A model generated the notes under the pieces. That model did no database searches, was not told the origin of the DNA, and worked only from the letters and a program-made list of their open reading frames with translations. Source: an uncultured Paraburkholderia sp. (lineage in GTDB: Bacteria > Pseudomonadota > Gammaproteobacteria > Burkholderiales > Burkholderiaceae). From it: DNA of 64,000 bases. Where the stretch lies: the NCBI GenBank assembly GCA_940747215.1, contig CALNWS010000017.1, forward strand, positions 1 to 64,000, written 5' to 3'. Positions 14,102 to 23,927 of this stretch are shown here, one piece after another (the first letter of the stretch is position 1; the number at the start of each line of letters is the position of its first letter). Both the position numbers and the translations under genes were made by a program.

Positions 14102-15103
14102 ATGTCCGATACCCAATTCGCATCTGGCGCGGCAAGGTCGACACCGCCCGGCAGTGCATCCCAGCAGAAGGCGCCCAGCCGTTTCGGAGACGTGATCTTC
14201 GGCGGTCTCGCACGCCTTGCGGCAATCGTGACGCTGCTGCTGCTCGGCGGCATTATCGTGTCGCTCATTATCGCTTCCATGCCGTCGATCAAAGAGTTCG
14301 GTCTGACATTCCTGTGGACCTCGGACTGGGATCCACCAGGCAAGCATTTTGGCGCACTCGTGTCGATTTACGGCACCATCGCCACCTCCATCATTGCACT
14401 CATCATTGCGGTGCCGGTCAGCTTCGGCGTCGCGCTCTTTCTGACCGAACTTTCGCCCGCGTGGCTGCGCCGGCCGCTCGGCATCGCGATCGAACTGCTC
14501 GCCGCGATTCCGTCGATCGTGTACGGCATGTGGGGTCTGCTCGTGTTCGCGCCGATCTTCGCGACGTATTTCGAGAAGCCGCTCGGCGTCGTACTCGGCG
14601 GCATCCCGTTCGTCGGCGCGCTGTTCCAGGGTGCGCCCATCGGCATCGGCATTCTGTGCGCCGGCGTGATCCTCGCGATCATGACCATTCCGTACATCGC
14701 CTCGGTGATGCGCGACGTGTTCGAAGTCACGCCCGTGCTGCTGAAGGAATCGGCGTACGGCATCGGCTGCACGACGTGGGAAGTCATGTGGAAGATCGTG
14801 CTTCCGTTCACGAAGAACGGCGTGATCGGCGGCGTGATGCTCGGCCTCGGTCGCGCACTCGGCGAAACGATGGCGGTGACGTTCGTGATCGGTAACACCA
14901 ATCTGCTCGACAACGTGTCGCTCTTCTCGCCGGGCAACAGTATTACGTCGGCGCTCGCCAACGAATTCGCGGAAGCGGATCCGGGCCTGCACACGTCGGC
15001 GCTGATGGAACTCGGCCTCATCCTGTTTGTGATTACTTTCATCGTGCTCGCGATCTCGAAGATCATGCTGCTGCGTCTGCAGAAATCGGAGGGCGCGAAA
15101 TGA
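14102..15103 (+). CDS. pstC: phosphate ABC transporter permease PstC
   Basis: PstC (333 residues) is one of the two inner-membrane permeases of the high-affinity phosphate importer. After a hydrophilic N terminus there is one helix near residues 38-60, then five more in the ABC-2 MetI-like permease region. The loop contacting PstB is visible in [21 protein letters not shown]. The start ATG at 14102 is well supported. Its stop overlaps pstA by four bases (ATGA), showing translational coupling. The gene is intact. Confidence 0.95.
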   Translation: MSDTQFASGAARSTPPGSASQQKAPSRFGDVIFGGLARLAAIVTLLLLGGIIVSLIIASMPSIKEFGLTFLWTSDWDPPGKHFGALVSIYGTIATSIIALIIAVPVSFGVALFLTELSPAWLRRPLGIAIELLAAIPSIVYGMWGLLVFAPIFATYFEKPLGVVLGGIPFVGALFQGAPIGIGILCAGVILAIMTIPYIASVMRDVFEVTPVLLKESAYGIGCTTWEVMWKIVLPFTKNGVIGGVMLGLGRALGETMAVTFVIGNTNLLDNVSLFSPGNSITSALANEFAEADPGLHTSALMELGLILFVITFIVLAISKIMLLRLQKSEGAK

Positions 15104-15996
15104 GCCAGCCCACCCTGAACATGCCGGGTTCGAACGACGCCGCCGCGCTCGAAGCGATGCGCGCGCGTCTGCAGGGACGCCGCCGTCTGACCAACGCAAT
15201 CGCGCTCACGTGCTCGCTCGCCGCAATGGCGTTCGGCCTGATCTGGCTCGTGTGGATTCTCTATACGACGCTGCGTCTCGGTATCGGCGGCCTGTCCGTC
15301 GAGCTTTTCACGCAGTCTACGCCGCCGCCGAACACCAATGGCGGCGGTCTCGCCAACGCCATCGTCGGCAGCCTGCTGCTGGTCGCGCTGGCTACGCTGG
15401 TCGGCACGCCGATCGGTATTCTCGCGGGTGTCTATCTCGCCGAATACGGTCAGAAGGGCTGGCTCGCGAGCGTCATGCGCTTCATCAACGACATTCTGCT
15501 GTCGGTGCCGTCGATCGTGGTCGGTCTCTTCGTCTACGCGCTGGTCGTCGCGAAGATGGGTCACTTCAGCGGCTGGGCCGGCGTATTCGCACTCGCGCTG
15601 CTGCAGATTCCGATCGTGATCCGCACGACCGAAAACATGCTGAAGCTGGTGCCGAACGCACTGCGTGAAGCCGCCTTCGCACTCGGCACGCCGAAGTGGA
15701 AGATGGTGCTGTCGATCACGCTGAAGGCGTCGGTCGCGGGTATCGTCACCGGTTTGCTGCTCGGCGTTGCGCGTATCGCGGGTGAAACCGCGCCGCTGCT
15801 CTTCACGGCACTGTCCAACCAGTTCTTCTCGCTCAACCTGAACCAGCCGGTTGCGAACCTGCCGGTCACGATCTACAAGTTTGCGATGAGCCCGTTCGCG
15901 CAATGGCAGTCCCTTGCGTGGGCCGGCGTCTTCCTGATCACGCTCGCGGTGCTCGGACTGAACGTCCTCGCGCGCACGGTCTTTTCGAATAAGTAA
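15100..15996 (+). CDS. pstA: phosphate ABC transporter permease PstA
   Basis: PstA (298 residues) pairs with PstC to form the phosphate channel. Six hydrophobic segments can be counted, and the EAA-type loop appears as [20 protein letters not shown] near residues 188-207. The start overlaps the pstC stop in ATGA, and 17 bases separate it from pstB. Length and topology are normal, with no damage seen. Confidence 0.95.
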   Translation: MSQPTLNMPGSNDAAALEAMRARLQGRRRLTNAIALTCSLAAMAFGLIWLVWILYTTLRLGIGGLSVELFTQSTPPPNTNGGGLANAIVGSLLLVALATLVGTPIGILAGVYLAEYGQKGWLASVMRFINDILLSVPSIVVGLFVYALVVAKMGHFSGWAGVFALALLQIPIVIRTTENMLKLVPNALREAAFALGTPKWKMVLSITLKASVAGIVTGLLLGVARIAGETAPLLFTALSNQFFSLNLNQPVANLPVTIYKFAMSPFAQWQSLAWAGVFLITLAVLGLNVLARTVFSNK

Positions 15997-16013
15997 GGGC
16001 GGAGTGTAATCCG

Positions 16014-16862
16014 ATGAATATGGCAGAAACTCAATTCAATCCGACCGCGCGTCCCACGGCGCCTGCCAGTTCCGATCCCGTGCAAGGCGGCCAGGCGCAT
16101 GCGCCGTCGCGTCCGAAGATCGAGATCAACAACCTGAACTTCTTCTACGGCAAGTATCACGCGCTGAAGAACATAAACCTGCAGATTCCAGAAGGCAAGG
16201 TAACCGCGTTCATCGGCCCGTCGGGTTGCGGCAAGTCCACGCTGCTGCGCACGTTGAACAAGATGTACGCGCTCTATCCAGAGCAGCGCGCCGAAGGCGA
16301 AATCCTGATGGACGGCAAAAACCTGCTGACGTCCAAGCACGACATTTCGCTGCTGCGTGCACGTATCGGCATGGTGTTCCAGAAGCCGACGCCTTTCCCG
16401 ATGTCGATCTACGACAACATCACATTCGGCGTGAAGATGTTCGAAACGTTGCCGCGCTCGGAAATGGATGACCGTGTCGAATGGGCGCTCACCAAGGCCG
16501 CGCTGTGGAACGAAGTGAAGGACAAGCTCGGCCAGAGCGGTTACGGTCTGTCGGGCGGTCAGCAGCAGCGTCTGTGTATCGCACGCGGCATCGCGATCCG
16601 TCCGGAAGTGCTGCTGCTCGACGAACCGTGCTCCGCGCTCGACCCGATCTCCACGGGCCGCATCGAAGAGCTGATCGCCGAACTGAAGAGCGATTACACG
16701 GTGGTGATCGTCACGCACAACATGCAACAGGCTGCCCGCTGTTCGGACTACACTGCTTACATGTACCTCGGCGAGTTGATCGAATTCGGCGATACCGAAA
16801 AGATCTTCATTAAGCCGGTCCGCAAGGAAACCGAGGACTACATCACCGGCCGTTTCGGCTAA
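16014..16862 (+). CDS. pstB: phosphate ABC transporter ATP-binding protein PstB
   Basis: PstB (282 residues) powers phosphate import by ATP hydrolysis on the cytoplasmic face. Walker [10 protein letters not shown] lies near residues 69-77, the Q-loop near FQKPTPF, the ABC signature [14 protein letters not shown] near 179-192 and Walker [13 protein letters not shown] near 199-210. An unconserved N-terminal tail of about 35 residues precedes the ABC domain, as in other Burkholderia PstB proteins. The gene lies between pstA and phoU in the same operon and is intact. Confidence 0.96.
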   Translation: MNMAETQFNPTARPTAPASSDPVQGGQAHAPSRPKIEINNLNFFYGKYHALKNINLQIPEGKVTAFIGPSGCGKSTLLRTLNKMYALYPEQRAEGEILMDGKNLLTSKHDISLLRARIGMVFQKPTPFPMSIYDNITFGVKMFETLPRSEMDDRVEWALTKAALWNEVKDKLGQSGYGLSGGQQQRLCIARGIAIRPEVLLLDEPCSALDPISTGRIEELIAELKSDYTVVIVTHNMQQAARCSDYTAYMYLGELIEFGDTEKIFIKPVRKETEDYITGRFG

Positions 16863-16890
16863 GCCGACGAGCAAAACAAGAGAATACGAC

Positions 16891-17595
16891 ATGTCCGACA
16901 AACACCTGTCCAGTCAGTTCGACGCCGACCTGAATCTGGTTTCCTCGAAGGTGCTCGAAATGGGCGGCCTCGTCGAATCGCAGATCGTCAAGGCGATGCA
17001 GGCGCTCAACGAATTCGACCTTGACGTCGCCGAACAGGTGATCGCGGCCGAAGATCGCCTGAACAAGATGGAAGTAGAGATCGACGAAGAGTGCAGCAAC
17101 ATCATCGCGCGCCGTCAGCCGGCCGCGCGTGACCTGCGTCTGCTGATCGCGATTTCGAAGACCATCACGAACCTCGAACGCGCGGGCGACGAAGCCGAAA
17201 AGATCGCCAAGCGCACCAAGCGTCTGATGGAAGACGGCGTATCGCGCACCATCAACATCGCCGAAATCAAGATGTCGGGCGAGATGGCCGTGTCGATCCT
17301 GCGCCGTGCGCTCGACGCGTTTGCGCGTCTCGATACGGTGGCCGCCGCGCAGATCGTGCGCGACGACAAGGCGATCGACGAGGAATTCCGCGCCTTCGTG
17401 CGCAAGCTGATCTCGTACATGACGGAAGATCCGCGTTCGATCTCCGTGGGCCTCGATTTCCTGTTCATCGCGAAGGCGATCGAGCGGATCGGCGACCACG
17501 CGAAGAACATCGCGGAATTCATCATTTACATTGTGAAGGGCACGGACGTGCGGCACCAGTCGCGCGACACGCTCGAACGCGAAGCCCTCAGTTAA
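16891..17595 (+). CDS. phoU: phosphate signalling regulator PhoU
   Basis: PhoU (234 residues) links PstSCAB to the PhoR kinase and keeps PhoB inactive when phosphate is plentiful. The protein is a tandem of two three-helix bundles, each carrying a metal-binding E-x-x-x-D motif. The first repeat has ERAGDEAEKIAKR and the second ERIGDHAKNIAEF. A 28-base gap follows pstB. The gene is intact and in the standard pst operon position. Confidence 0.95.
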   Translation: MSDKHLSSQFDADLNLVSSKVLEMGGLVESQIVKAMQALNEFDLDVAEQVIAAEDRLNKMEVEIDEECSNIIARRQPAARDLRLLIAISKTITNLERAGDEAEKIAKRTKRLMEDGVSRTINIAEIKMSGEMAVSILRRALDAFARLDTVAAAQIVRDDKAIDEEFRAFVRKLISYMTEDPRSISVGLDFLFIAKAIERIGDHAKNIAEFIIYIVKGTDVRHQSRDTLEREALS

Positions 17596-17622
17596 CTCAA
17601 GAGATAAGGTCAAGAGGTGCCG

Positions 17623-18324
17623 ATGCCCAGCAGCATTCTCGTCATTGAAGATGAGCCCGCTATTTCCGAACTGATTTCGGTCAATCTTCAACATGCCGGA
17701 CACTGCCCGATTCGTGCGTACAACGCCGAACAGGCGCAGAACCTGATCAGCGACGTCCTGCCCGATCTGGTCCTGCTCGACTGGATGTTGCCGGGCAAGT
17801 CCGGCATTGCGTTCGCGCGCGACCTGCGCAACAACGAACGCACCCGCCACATTCCGATCATCATGCTGACGGCACGTGGCGATGAGCAGGACAAGGTGCT
17901 CGGCCTCGAAATCGGCGCCGACGACTACGTGACGAAGCCGTTCTCGCCGAAGGAACTGATGGCGCGCATCAAGGCGGTGTTGCGCCGCCGTGCGCCGCAG
18001 CTCACGGAAGACGTCGTGGCAATCAACGGTCTGAAGCTCGATCCGGCCACGCATCGCGTCGCGGCGCACGCCGAAGGCAGCGAGATCAGGCTCGATCTCG
18101 GTCCGACCGAATTCCGTCTGCTGCATTTCTTCATGACGCACCCCGAGCGCGTGCATAGCCGCACGCAATTGCTCGATCAGGTGTGGGGCGATCACGTGTT
18201 CGTCGAAGAGCGTACGGTGGACGTGCATATCAAGCGCCTGCGTGCGGCACTGAAGCCCGCCGGTTGCGATGCTATGATTGAGACGGTTCGCGGCAGCGGC
18301 TACCGTCTTGCGAAGAGTGCCTGA
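17623..18324 (+). CDS. phoB: phosphate regulon response regulator PhoB
   Basis: PhoB (233 residues) binds Pho boxes after phosphorylation by PhoR. The receiver domain occupies residues 1-120, with acidic residues in VIEDEP, the phospho-acceptor aspartate in LLDWMLPG, and the conserved lysine in VTKPFSP. The OmpR-type winged-helix domain follows and ends in ERTVDVHIKRLR and VRGSGYRL. The ATG at 17623 has AAGAGG five bases upstream; a GTG at 17617 in the same frame overlaps that site. Its likely targets include the three phased sites upstream of pstS. Confidence 0.95.
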   Translation: MPSSILVIEDEPAISELISVNLQHAGHCPIRAYNAEQAQNLISDVLPDLVLLDWMLPGKSGIAFARDLRNNERTRHIPIIMLTARGDEQDKVLGLEIGADDYVTKPFSPKELMARIKAVLRRRAPQLTEDVVAINGLKLDPATHRVAAHAEGSEIRLDLGPTEFRLLHFFMTHPERVHSRTQLLDQVWGDHVFVEERTVDVHIKRLRAALKPAGCDAMIETVRGSGYRLAKSA

Positions 18325-18466
18325 GTTGTGTCGAGATAGAGTTGACGTCAAGCGGTGTACTCGAGTCGTTCAGGCGCCCGCGCCACATAAGTAGTAAACC
18401 CGTCGTCATGCAACGCGCCGAGGTCCACGTCGGGCGCGTATGTTTTTCTCTTCGATCGTATAGACC

Positions 18467-19780
18467 ATGAATATCATCTGGGCGCGCTCCATCGTGTCGG
18501 TCGTGCTGCTGGCTGTTCTGTGCACGGTGGTCGGCGCGCTCGTGAACGTCAAGGCGGGCCTTGCTCTCGCGATTGTCCTGCTGCTCGTACAGAGCGTCTT
18601 CAGTACATTCCACAAACAACGCCTCTGGCGTCTGCTCGACGCGCCGGTCTACGGCGAAGTGCCGAGCGCGCCCGGTATCTGGGGCGAAATCTATTACCGT
18701 CTGCATAAGCTAGCGAAGCGCTGGCACGCGCAGGTGCGCCAGGTCGAGCAACAGCATTCACGTTTCATCCAGGCGATTCAGGCATCGCCGAACGGCGTGG
18801 CGATGCTTGACGATCACGATCAGATCGAGTGGTGCAACGCGATCTCCGAAATCCATTTCGGGCTCGACGCCAAGCGCGATCTGTGTCAGCATATCACACA
18901 CCTCGTGCGCCAGCCGGACTTCGTGCGCTATCTGAATTCGCATCGCTACGAAGACATGCTGATCATGCGCGGCATGGGCGAGAAGCGTCAGAACGTGCTT
19001 TCGGTACAGGTGTTTCCGTACGGCGAAAATCGCAAGCTGGTGCTGTCGCAGGACATCACCGAACTGGAGCGCACGGACGTCATGCGGCGTGATTTCGTGG
19101 CGAACGTGTCGCACGAACTGAAAACGCCGCTCACGGTGCTCTCGGGCTTTCTGGAAACCATGCGCGAGCTGCCGTTGGGCGAAGCGGAGCGCGCGCGTTA
19201 TCTCGAACTGATGGAGCAGCAGGCGTCGCGCATGCGGCATATCGTGAGCGATCTGCTGGTGCTTGCGAAGCTCGAAGGCGACAACAAACCGCCGAGCGAT
19301 CAGACGGTGGATATGTGCGTGGTCTTGCGGCATCTGCAGGACGATGCGGAGAGCCTTTCCAGCGATCATCACAAGATCGTGTTCGATACCGACGAAGGCC
19401 TGACCGTCACGGGCGTTGAGACGGAGATTCTGAGTGCGTTCGGCAATCTCGTCACGAACGCGATCCGCTATACGCCGGACGGCGGCGCGATCAAGGTAAG
19501 CTGGCATGCGCAAGGCCGCAACGCGGTGTTCTCCGTCACCGACAGCGGCTTGGGTATTCTGGCTGCGAACATTCCACGTCTCACGGAACGTTTCTATCGC
19601 GTGGACCGCAGCCGTTCGCGTGACACGGGCGGCACGGGGCTCGGCCTCGCGATCGTGAAGCACGTGCTGCAACGGCATGACGCGCAACTCGACGTAAAGA
19701 GCGAAGAAGGGCGCGGCAGTACGTTCACGGTGCGTTTCCCGGCGTTTCGCACGGAGCGCCGTCAGCCGACTCCGACCTGA
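18467..19780 (+). CDS. phoR: phosphate regulon sensor histidine kinase PhoR
   Basis: PhoR (437 residues) phosphorylates PhoB under phosphate limitation. Two N-terminal hydrophobic segments (residues 5-22 and 27-45) anchor it, followed by a PAS-like sensing region. The H-box FVANVSHELKTPLTVLSGF is near residue 215, then an N-box (NLVTNAIRYTPDGG) and a G-box (GGTGLGLAIVKH). The phoB-phoR spacing is 142 bases, with no terminator that I can see. The gene is intact. Confidence 0.94.
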   Translation: MNIIWARSIVSVVLLAVLCTVVGALVNVKAGLALAIVLLLVQSVFSTFHKQRLWRLLDAPVYGEVPSAPGIWGEIYYRLHKLAKRWHAQVRQVEQQHSRFIQAIQASPNGVAMLDDHDQIEWCNAISEIHFGLDAKRDLCQHITHLVRQPDFVRYLNSHRYEDMLIMRGMGEKRQNVLSVQVFPYGENRKLVLSQDITELERTDVMRRDFVANVSHELKTPLTVLSGFLETMRELPLGEAERARYLELMEQQASRMRHIVSDLLVLAKLEGDNKPPSDQTVDMCVVLRHLQDDAESLSSDHHKIVFDTDEGLTVTGVETEILSAFGNLVTNAIRYTPDGGAIKVSWHAQGRNAVFSVTDSGLGILAANIPRLTERFYRVDRSRSRDTGGTGLGLAIVKHVLQRHDAQLDVKSEEGRGSTFTVRFPAFRTERRQPTPT

Positions 19781-19812
19781 TCTTCACCGCGTTCAGTCAG
19801 CGTCGCAGCAAA

Positions 19813-19836
19813 GTTTCAGTACATGTTTCAGTACAT
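19813..19836. repeat. exact 12-bp tandem duplication after phoR
   Basis: GTTTCAGTACAT occurs twice in a row (19813-19824 and 19825-19836) in the spacer between phoR and the shared terminator. Confidence 0.9.
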
Positions 19837-19871
19837 AAAACTCCCGCCTTGCAGCCGCGCTGCAAGGCGGG
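19837..19871 (-). terminator. terminator of ppk1, shared with phoR on the other side
   Basis: CCCGCCTTGCAGC (19843-19855) and GCTGCAAGGCGGG (19859-19871) form a perfect 13-bp stem with loop CGC. Read on the minus strand the stem is followed by AGTTTTATG, giving the U-tract for ppk1. The hairpin also lies between convergent phoR and ppk1 and may serve both. Confidence 0.8.
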
Positions 19872-19888
19872 GTTCTGGTTTCCGCTAC

Positions 19889-19924
19889 GGCAGGTTCGGC
19901 AGCTTCGGCAGGTTCGGCAGCTTC
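19889..19924. repeat. exact 18-bp tandem duplication next to the ppk1 3' end
   Basis: GGCAGGTTCGGCAGCTTC is present twice without mismatch (19889-19906 and 19907-19924), 11 bases outside the ppk1 stop codon. Each copy is itself two similar nine-base halves, so slippage within a short repeat is a likely origin. Confidence 0.93.
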
Positions 19925-19935
19925 GAGAGAGCCGC

Positions 19936-21999
19936 TTACGGGCAGAATCTCGTGAGCAGGCTCATCTGCGCATTGCGCGACGATTTGCCTGGACGACGGC
20001 ACCGGTAATGACCGTCGCTCTGCATGAGCCACGCCGACTGGTTGTCGCCGAGGAACACCGACAGACCTTCCGCGATCACACGTCGCTTGAGGCGGCGGTT
20101 GTTGACCGGGAACGCCACTTCCACACGGCGGAAGAAGTTGCGATCCATCCAGTCCGCGCTCGACAAATACACCTGTTCCTTGCCGCCGTCGTAGAAATAG
20201 AAAATACGATGGTGCTCAAGGAAGCGCCCGACGATCGAGCGCACCGTGATGTTCTCCGACAGCCCCGGCACGCCGGCTTGCAACGAACACACGCCGCGCA
20301 CGATCAGATCGATCTTCGCGCCGGCCTGCGAGGCTTCGTACAGCTCCGCGATCACGGTGGGTTCGAGCAGTGCGTTCATCTTCGCGACGATGCGCGCCTT
20401 CTTGCCCGCGCGCGCATGCTCGGCTTCGGCGCGAATCGCGTTGACGAGTTTCGGGTGCAGCGTGAACGGCGATTGCCACAGTTCATGCAGCTTCAGTTCG
20501 CCGCCGATGCCCGTCAGTTGCTGGAACACGTGGTGCACGTCTTCGCAGATTTTCTGGTCGGCCGTCACCAGACCGAAGTCAGTATAAAGACGCGCGGTAC
20601 GCGGATGATAATTGCCCGTGCCAAGGTGCACGTAGCGCTTGAGCAAACTCTTGCCGCCTTGCGACACACGGCGCACGATCAGCATCATCTTCGCGTGGCA
20701 TTTGTGGCCCACGACGCCGTACACGACGTGCGCGCCCACCGCTTCGAGCTGCGACGCCCAGTTGATATTCGTTTCTTCGTCGAAGCGCGCGAGCAGTTCC
20801 ACCACCACGGTGACTTCCTTGCCGTTGCGCGCGGCCTGCATGAGCGCGTCCATCAGCGGCGAGTCGGTGCCCGTGCGGTAGATGGTCTGCTTGACCGCGA
20901 CCACGTTCGGATCTTTCGCGGCCTGCAGCAGCAGTTCGAGCACCGGCTGGAAGCTTTCGTACGGATGATGCAGCAGCACGTCGCCCTGATCGATCACGTC
21001 GAACATGCTCGCGCTGTTGGTGATCTGCGTAGGAATCGCGGGAATATGCGGGACGAATTTCAGGTCCGGGCGGTCGACCATTTCGGGCAGTTGCATCAAC
21101 CGCACGAGATTGACCGGGCCGTCGGCGTAATAGCAATCCTTGTTGGAGAGGCCGCTTTCGTCGAGCAGACGCCGCACGACATGCGCGGGCGTGTCCGCCG
21201 AGACTTCGAGGCGTACCGCGTTGCCCAGATGCCGCGCCGGCAGTTCGCCTTGGAGCGCCACGCGCAGGTTGGTGATTTCGTCTTCGTCGACGAACAGTTC
21301 GCTGTTACGTGTGATGCGAAACTGGTTGCAGCTGCGCACGACGAGGTTCGGGAACAGCTCGCCCACGAAGCGTTGCAGCAGCGAGCTCAGCAGCACGAAA
21401 CCGTGCGGATAACCCGACAGTTCCTGCGGCATGCGCACGAGGCGCGGCAGCGCGCGCGGCGCCTGCACGATGCCCATCATCGCCTGACGGCCGAACGCGT
21501 CTTTGCCTTCGAGTTCGACGACGAAGTTCAGGCTCTTGTTGAGCACGCGCGGAAACGGGTGCGCCGGATCGAGACCGATTGGCGTGAGCACCGGCAGCAG
21601 CTCGTCGAAGAAGTAGTTGCGTGCCCATTCGGTCTGCGCTTCGCTCCACGCTTCGGTGCCGTGGAAATAGATGCCTTCGCCTTCGAGCGCGGGCAGCACG
21701 GTGTCGTGCAGCATCGCGTACTGGCGATGCACGAGCTTCTGTGCGCGCTCGACCACGAGGTCATATACGTGTTGCAGCGACATGCCGTCCGGCGACAGGG
21801 TACCGGGGTTGTCGCGCATCTGTTCCTGAAGCCCGGCCATGCGGACTTCAAAGAATTCGTCGAGATTGCTACTGGTGATGCAGATGAACCGCAGGTGTTC
21901 GAGCAGAGGGACCGAGGGGTCGGCGGCTTGCGCCAACACACGCTCGTTGAAACCCAGTATGCCCAGCTCGCGATTCAATAGGGGGTAGCGGATGGACAT
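19936..21999 (-). CDS. ppk1: polyphosphate kinase 1
   Basis: PPK1 (687 residues) polymerises the gamma-phosphate of ATP into polyphosphate, the storage form handled by the neighbouring ppx product. The N-terminal domain has the conserved SSNLDEFFEVRMAGL. The C-terminal phospholipase-D-like domains carry the autophosphorylated histidine in GHKCHAKMMLIVRR, a second histidine in LGTGNYH, and SSADWMDRN. The start is the ATG at 21997-21999, giving MSIRYPLLNRELG; the open frame extends 19 residues further with no conservation. It is convergent with phoR and divergent from ppx. Intact. Confidence 0.95.
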   Translation of the reverse strand: MSIRYPLLNRELGILGFNERVLAQAADPSVPLLEHLRFICITSSNLDEFFEVRMAGLQEQMRDNPGTLSPDGMSLQHVYDLVVERAQKLVHRQYAMLHDTVLPALEGEGIYFHGTEAWSEAQTEWARNYFFDELLPVLTPIGLDPAHPFPRVLNKSLNFVVELEGKDAFGRQAMMGIVQAPRALPRLVRMPQELSGYPHGFVLLSSLLQRFVGELFPNLVVRSCNQFRITRNSELFVDEDEITNLRVALQGELPARHLGNAVRLEVSADTPAHVVRRLLDESGLSNKDCYYADGPVNLVRLMQLPEMVDRPDLKFVPHIPAIPTQITNSASMFDVIDQGDVLLHHPYESFQPVLELLLQAAKDPNVVAVKQTIYRTGTDSPLMDALMQAARNGKEVTVVVELLARFDEETNINWASQLEAVGAHVVYGVVGHKCHAKMMLIVRRVSQGGKSLLKRYVHLGTGNYHPRTARLYTDFGLVTADQKICEDVHHVFQQLTGIGGELKLHELWQSPFTLHPKLVNAIRAEAEHARAGKKARIVAKMNALLEPTVIAELYEASQAGAKIDLIVRGVCSLQAGVPGLSENITVRSIVGRFLEHHRIFYFYDGGKEQVYLSSADWMDRNFFRRVEVAFPVNNRRLKRRVIAEGLSVFLGDNQSAWLMQSDGHYRCRRPGKSSRNAQMSLLTRFCP

Positions 22000-22309
22000 C
22001 GGTAGCGAGAATGGAATTTCAGGAAGTGAGGCGGAAAGACGCTCGGAAATTCTCACAGTATGATGACGCTGTTATGACAAATTGAAATTTAATTCTACGC
22101 CGTATCGTGCGTATGTCGTCAATATAACGCAGTGCGCATGGGATCATGGACGCCCGCCAATGCTGCGAGGTGACATCGTGAGGCTTGGTACGCTGAAGGT
22201 GTCTTTGAACAGCGGGGCGGGGTACAAGGCGCCTCGGGCACCGGGTGGGCATCCGGTCCTCCCCAACGCGTCCGCCGCCGCGCTCGCGCGCATGGAGTCT
22301 CTTTACCCG

Positions 22310-23821
22310 ATGGCCAATACCTCGCAACTCCTCGCAGCCGTCGACATGGGCTCGAACAGCTTCCGCCTGATCGTAGGCCGGGTTGAGGAAACCGAGGCGG
22401 GCAGCCAGATCTATCAGGTCGACGCGCTGCGCGAGCCGGTGCGTCTTGCGGCTGGGTTGTCGCGCGACAAGATGCTCGACCGCGCGTCGCAGGTGCGCGG
22501 CTGGGACGCGCTCAAGCGTTTCGGCGAACGTCTGCGTGACTTCCATCCCGACCACGTTCGCGCAGTCGCCACCAATACGTTGCGCATCGCGAAGAACGCG
22601 GGCGAGTTTCTCGGCGAGGCGCAGGCCGCGCTCGGTTTTCCGATCGAAGTGATCGCGGGCCGCGAAGAAGCGCGTCTCATCTACGCGGGCGCTGCGCATT
22701 CCGTGCCAGCCAGCGCGGGCAAGCGGCTCGTCGTGGACATCGGCGGCGGCTCGACGGAATTCATCATCGGCTCGCATTACACGCCGATCAAGATGGAGAG
22801 CCTGTACATCGGCTGCGTGAGCCATAGCTGCGCGTTCTTCCCGGCCAGCAATGTCGACGAATACACGATGCGCCAGGCCGAACTCGCCGCCAGCCGCGAA
22901 ATCCAGATCATTTCCGCCGAGTACAAGAAAACCGGCTGGGAGCAGGCCATCGGCTCGTCGGGCACGGCGCGCGCGCTGGCCGAACTCGTCGAGGCGAACG
23001 GCTTCAACGATCCGGGCATCACGCACGGCATTTCGCGCGGTGGTCTCGAACGTCTGAAACGTGCGTTGATCAAGGCGGAGAACGTCAATCGTCTTAAGCT
23101 GATCGCGTTGAAGGGCGATCGCATTCCAGTGCTGGCGGGCGGTCTGTCGATCATGATCGCGGTGTTCGACGAACTCGGCGTGGATTACGTCGATACGACC
23201 GACGGCGCGTTGCGTCTGGGCGTGCTGTACGACCTGCTGGGGCGTTCGCAGCACGAAGACATGCGTGTGGTCACGGTCGAGGGTTTCATGCGCCGCTACG
23301 GCGTGGATCGCGTTCAGGCGGGGCGAATCGGCGAGCTGGCTGTGCGCTTTTACGACCAGTTCGAAGAGCCGGACGAAGAGCGTCGCGCGGAAAACCGCAT
23401 GTTCCTCGGCTGGGCCGCTGCGCTGCACGAAATCGGCCTGTCCATCTCGCATAGCGCGTATCACAAGCATTCAGCCTATATCGCGAGCAATGCCGACATG
23501 CCGGGCTTTTCGCGCACCGATCAGGCGAGGCTCGCCGCGCTCGTGCTCGGTCATGCAGGCAAGCTCGGCAAGCTGTCGCAAACGCGCGAGGTGGAGTGGC
23601 CGCTGCTGTTCTGTCTGCGGCTCGCAGCGCTCTTGTGCCGCCGGCGTGCGGACGTCGGCTTGCTCGGCATCACGGTCGCCCAAGTGAACGGCGGCTACGA
23701 AGTGCGTCTGCCGAACGAGTGGGTCGCCAATAATCCGCTTACCGACTACAGCCTGATCCAGGAAGCGGCGGAGTGGGAGAAAGTCGGGATTCCGTATCGA
23801 GTCGTTTATACGGACGAGTGA
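22310..23821 (+). CDS. ppx: exopolyphosphatase (Ppx/GppA family)
   Basis: The protein (503 residues from 22310) removes terminal phosphate from polyphosphate, or from pppGpp for GppA-like members. The actin-like fold shows AAVDMGSNSFRLIVGR near the start and the phosphate-binding VVDIGGGSTEF near residues 143-153. A C-terminal HD-like domain has WAAALHEIGLSISHSAYHKH. I chose the ATG at 22310 by similarity to Burkholderia Ppx. The in-frame ATG at 22292 is possible, and the frame stays open to 22082. Divergent from ppk1, so polyphosphate synthesis and breakdown share one intergenic region. The gene is intact. Confidence 0.92.
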   Translation: MANTSQLLAAVDMGSNSFRLIVGRVEETEAGSQIYQVDALREPVRLAAGLSRDKMLDRASQVRGWDALKRFGERLRDFHPDHVRAVATNTLRIAKNAGEFLGEAQAALGFPIEVIAGREEARLIYAGAAHSVPASAGKRLVVDIGGGSTEFIIGSHYTPIKMESLYIGCVSHSCAFFPASNVDEYTMRQAELAASREIQIISAEYKKTGWEQAIGSSGTARALAELVEANGFNDPGITHGISRGGLERLKRALIKAENVNRLKLIALKGDRIPVLAGGLSIMIAVFDELGVDYVDTTDGALRLGVLYDLLGRSQHEDMRVVTVEGFMRRYGVDRVQAGRIGELAVRFYDQFEEPDEERRAENRMFLGWAAALHEIGLSISHSAYHKHSAYIASNADMPGFSRTDQARLAALVLGHAGKLGKLSQTREVEWPLLFCLRLAALLCRRRADVGLLGITVAQVNGGYEVRLPNEWVANNPLTDYSLIQEAAEWEKVGIPYRVVYTDE

Positions 23822-23851
23822 TTCTCGCAATTCCTTGCGATGCAAATGAGC

Positions 23852-23874
23852 CCGGCATGCGATGCCGGACTTTT
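23852..23874 (+). terminator. rho-independent terminator of ppx
   Basis: CCGGCAT (23852-23858) and ATGCCGG (23862-23868) pair around GCG, then ACTTTT. It lies 30 bases after the ppx stop, between convergent genes. Confidence 0.75.
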
Positions 23875-23927
23875 CGTTGGACGCTCGGACAGATGCGCGC
23901 CGTGCAGCGCACATTCGAAAAAGCTTC

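Noticed and set aside
19889-19924. The short tandem repeats as regulatory iterons or a replication origin
   Set aside because: Each is only two or three copies, unrelated in sequence from site to site, and not accompanied by a rep gene or DnaA boxes.
19849-21981. A 710-codon frame on the plus strand across ppk1
   Set aside because: It is the shadow of ppk1, which is read with all its catalytic motifs on the minus strand.
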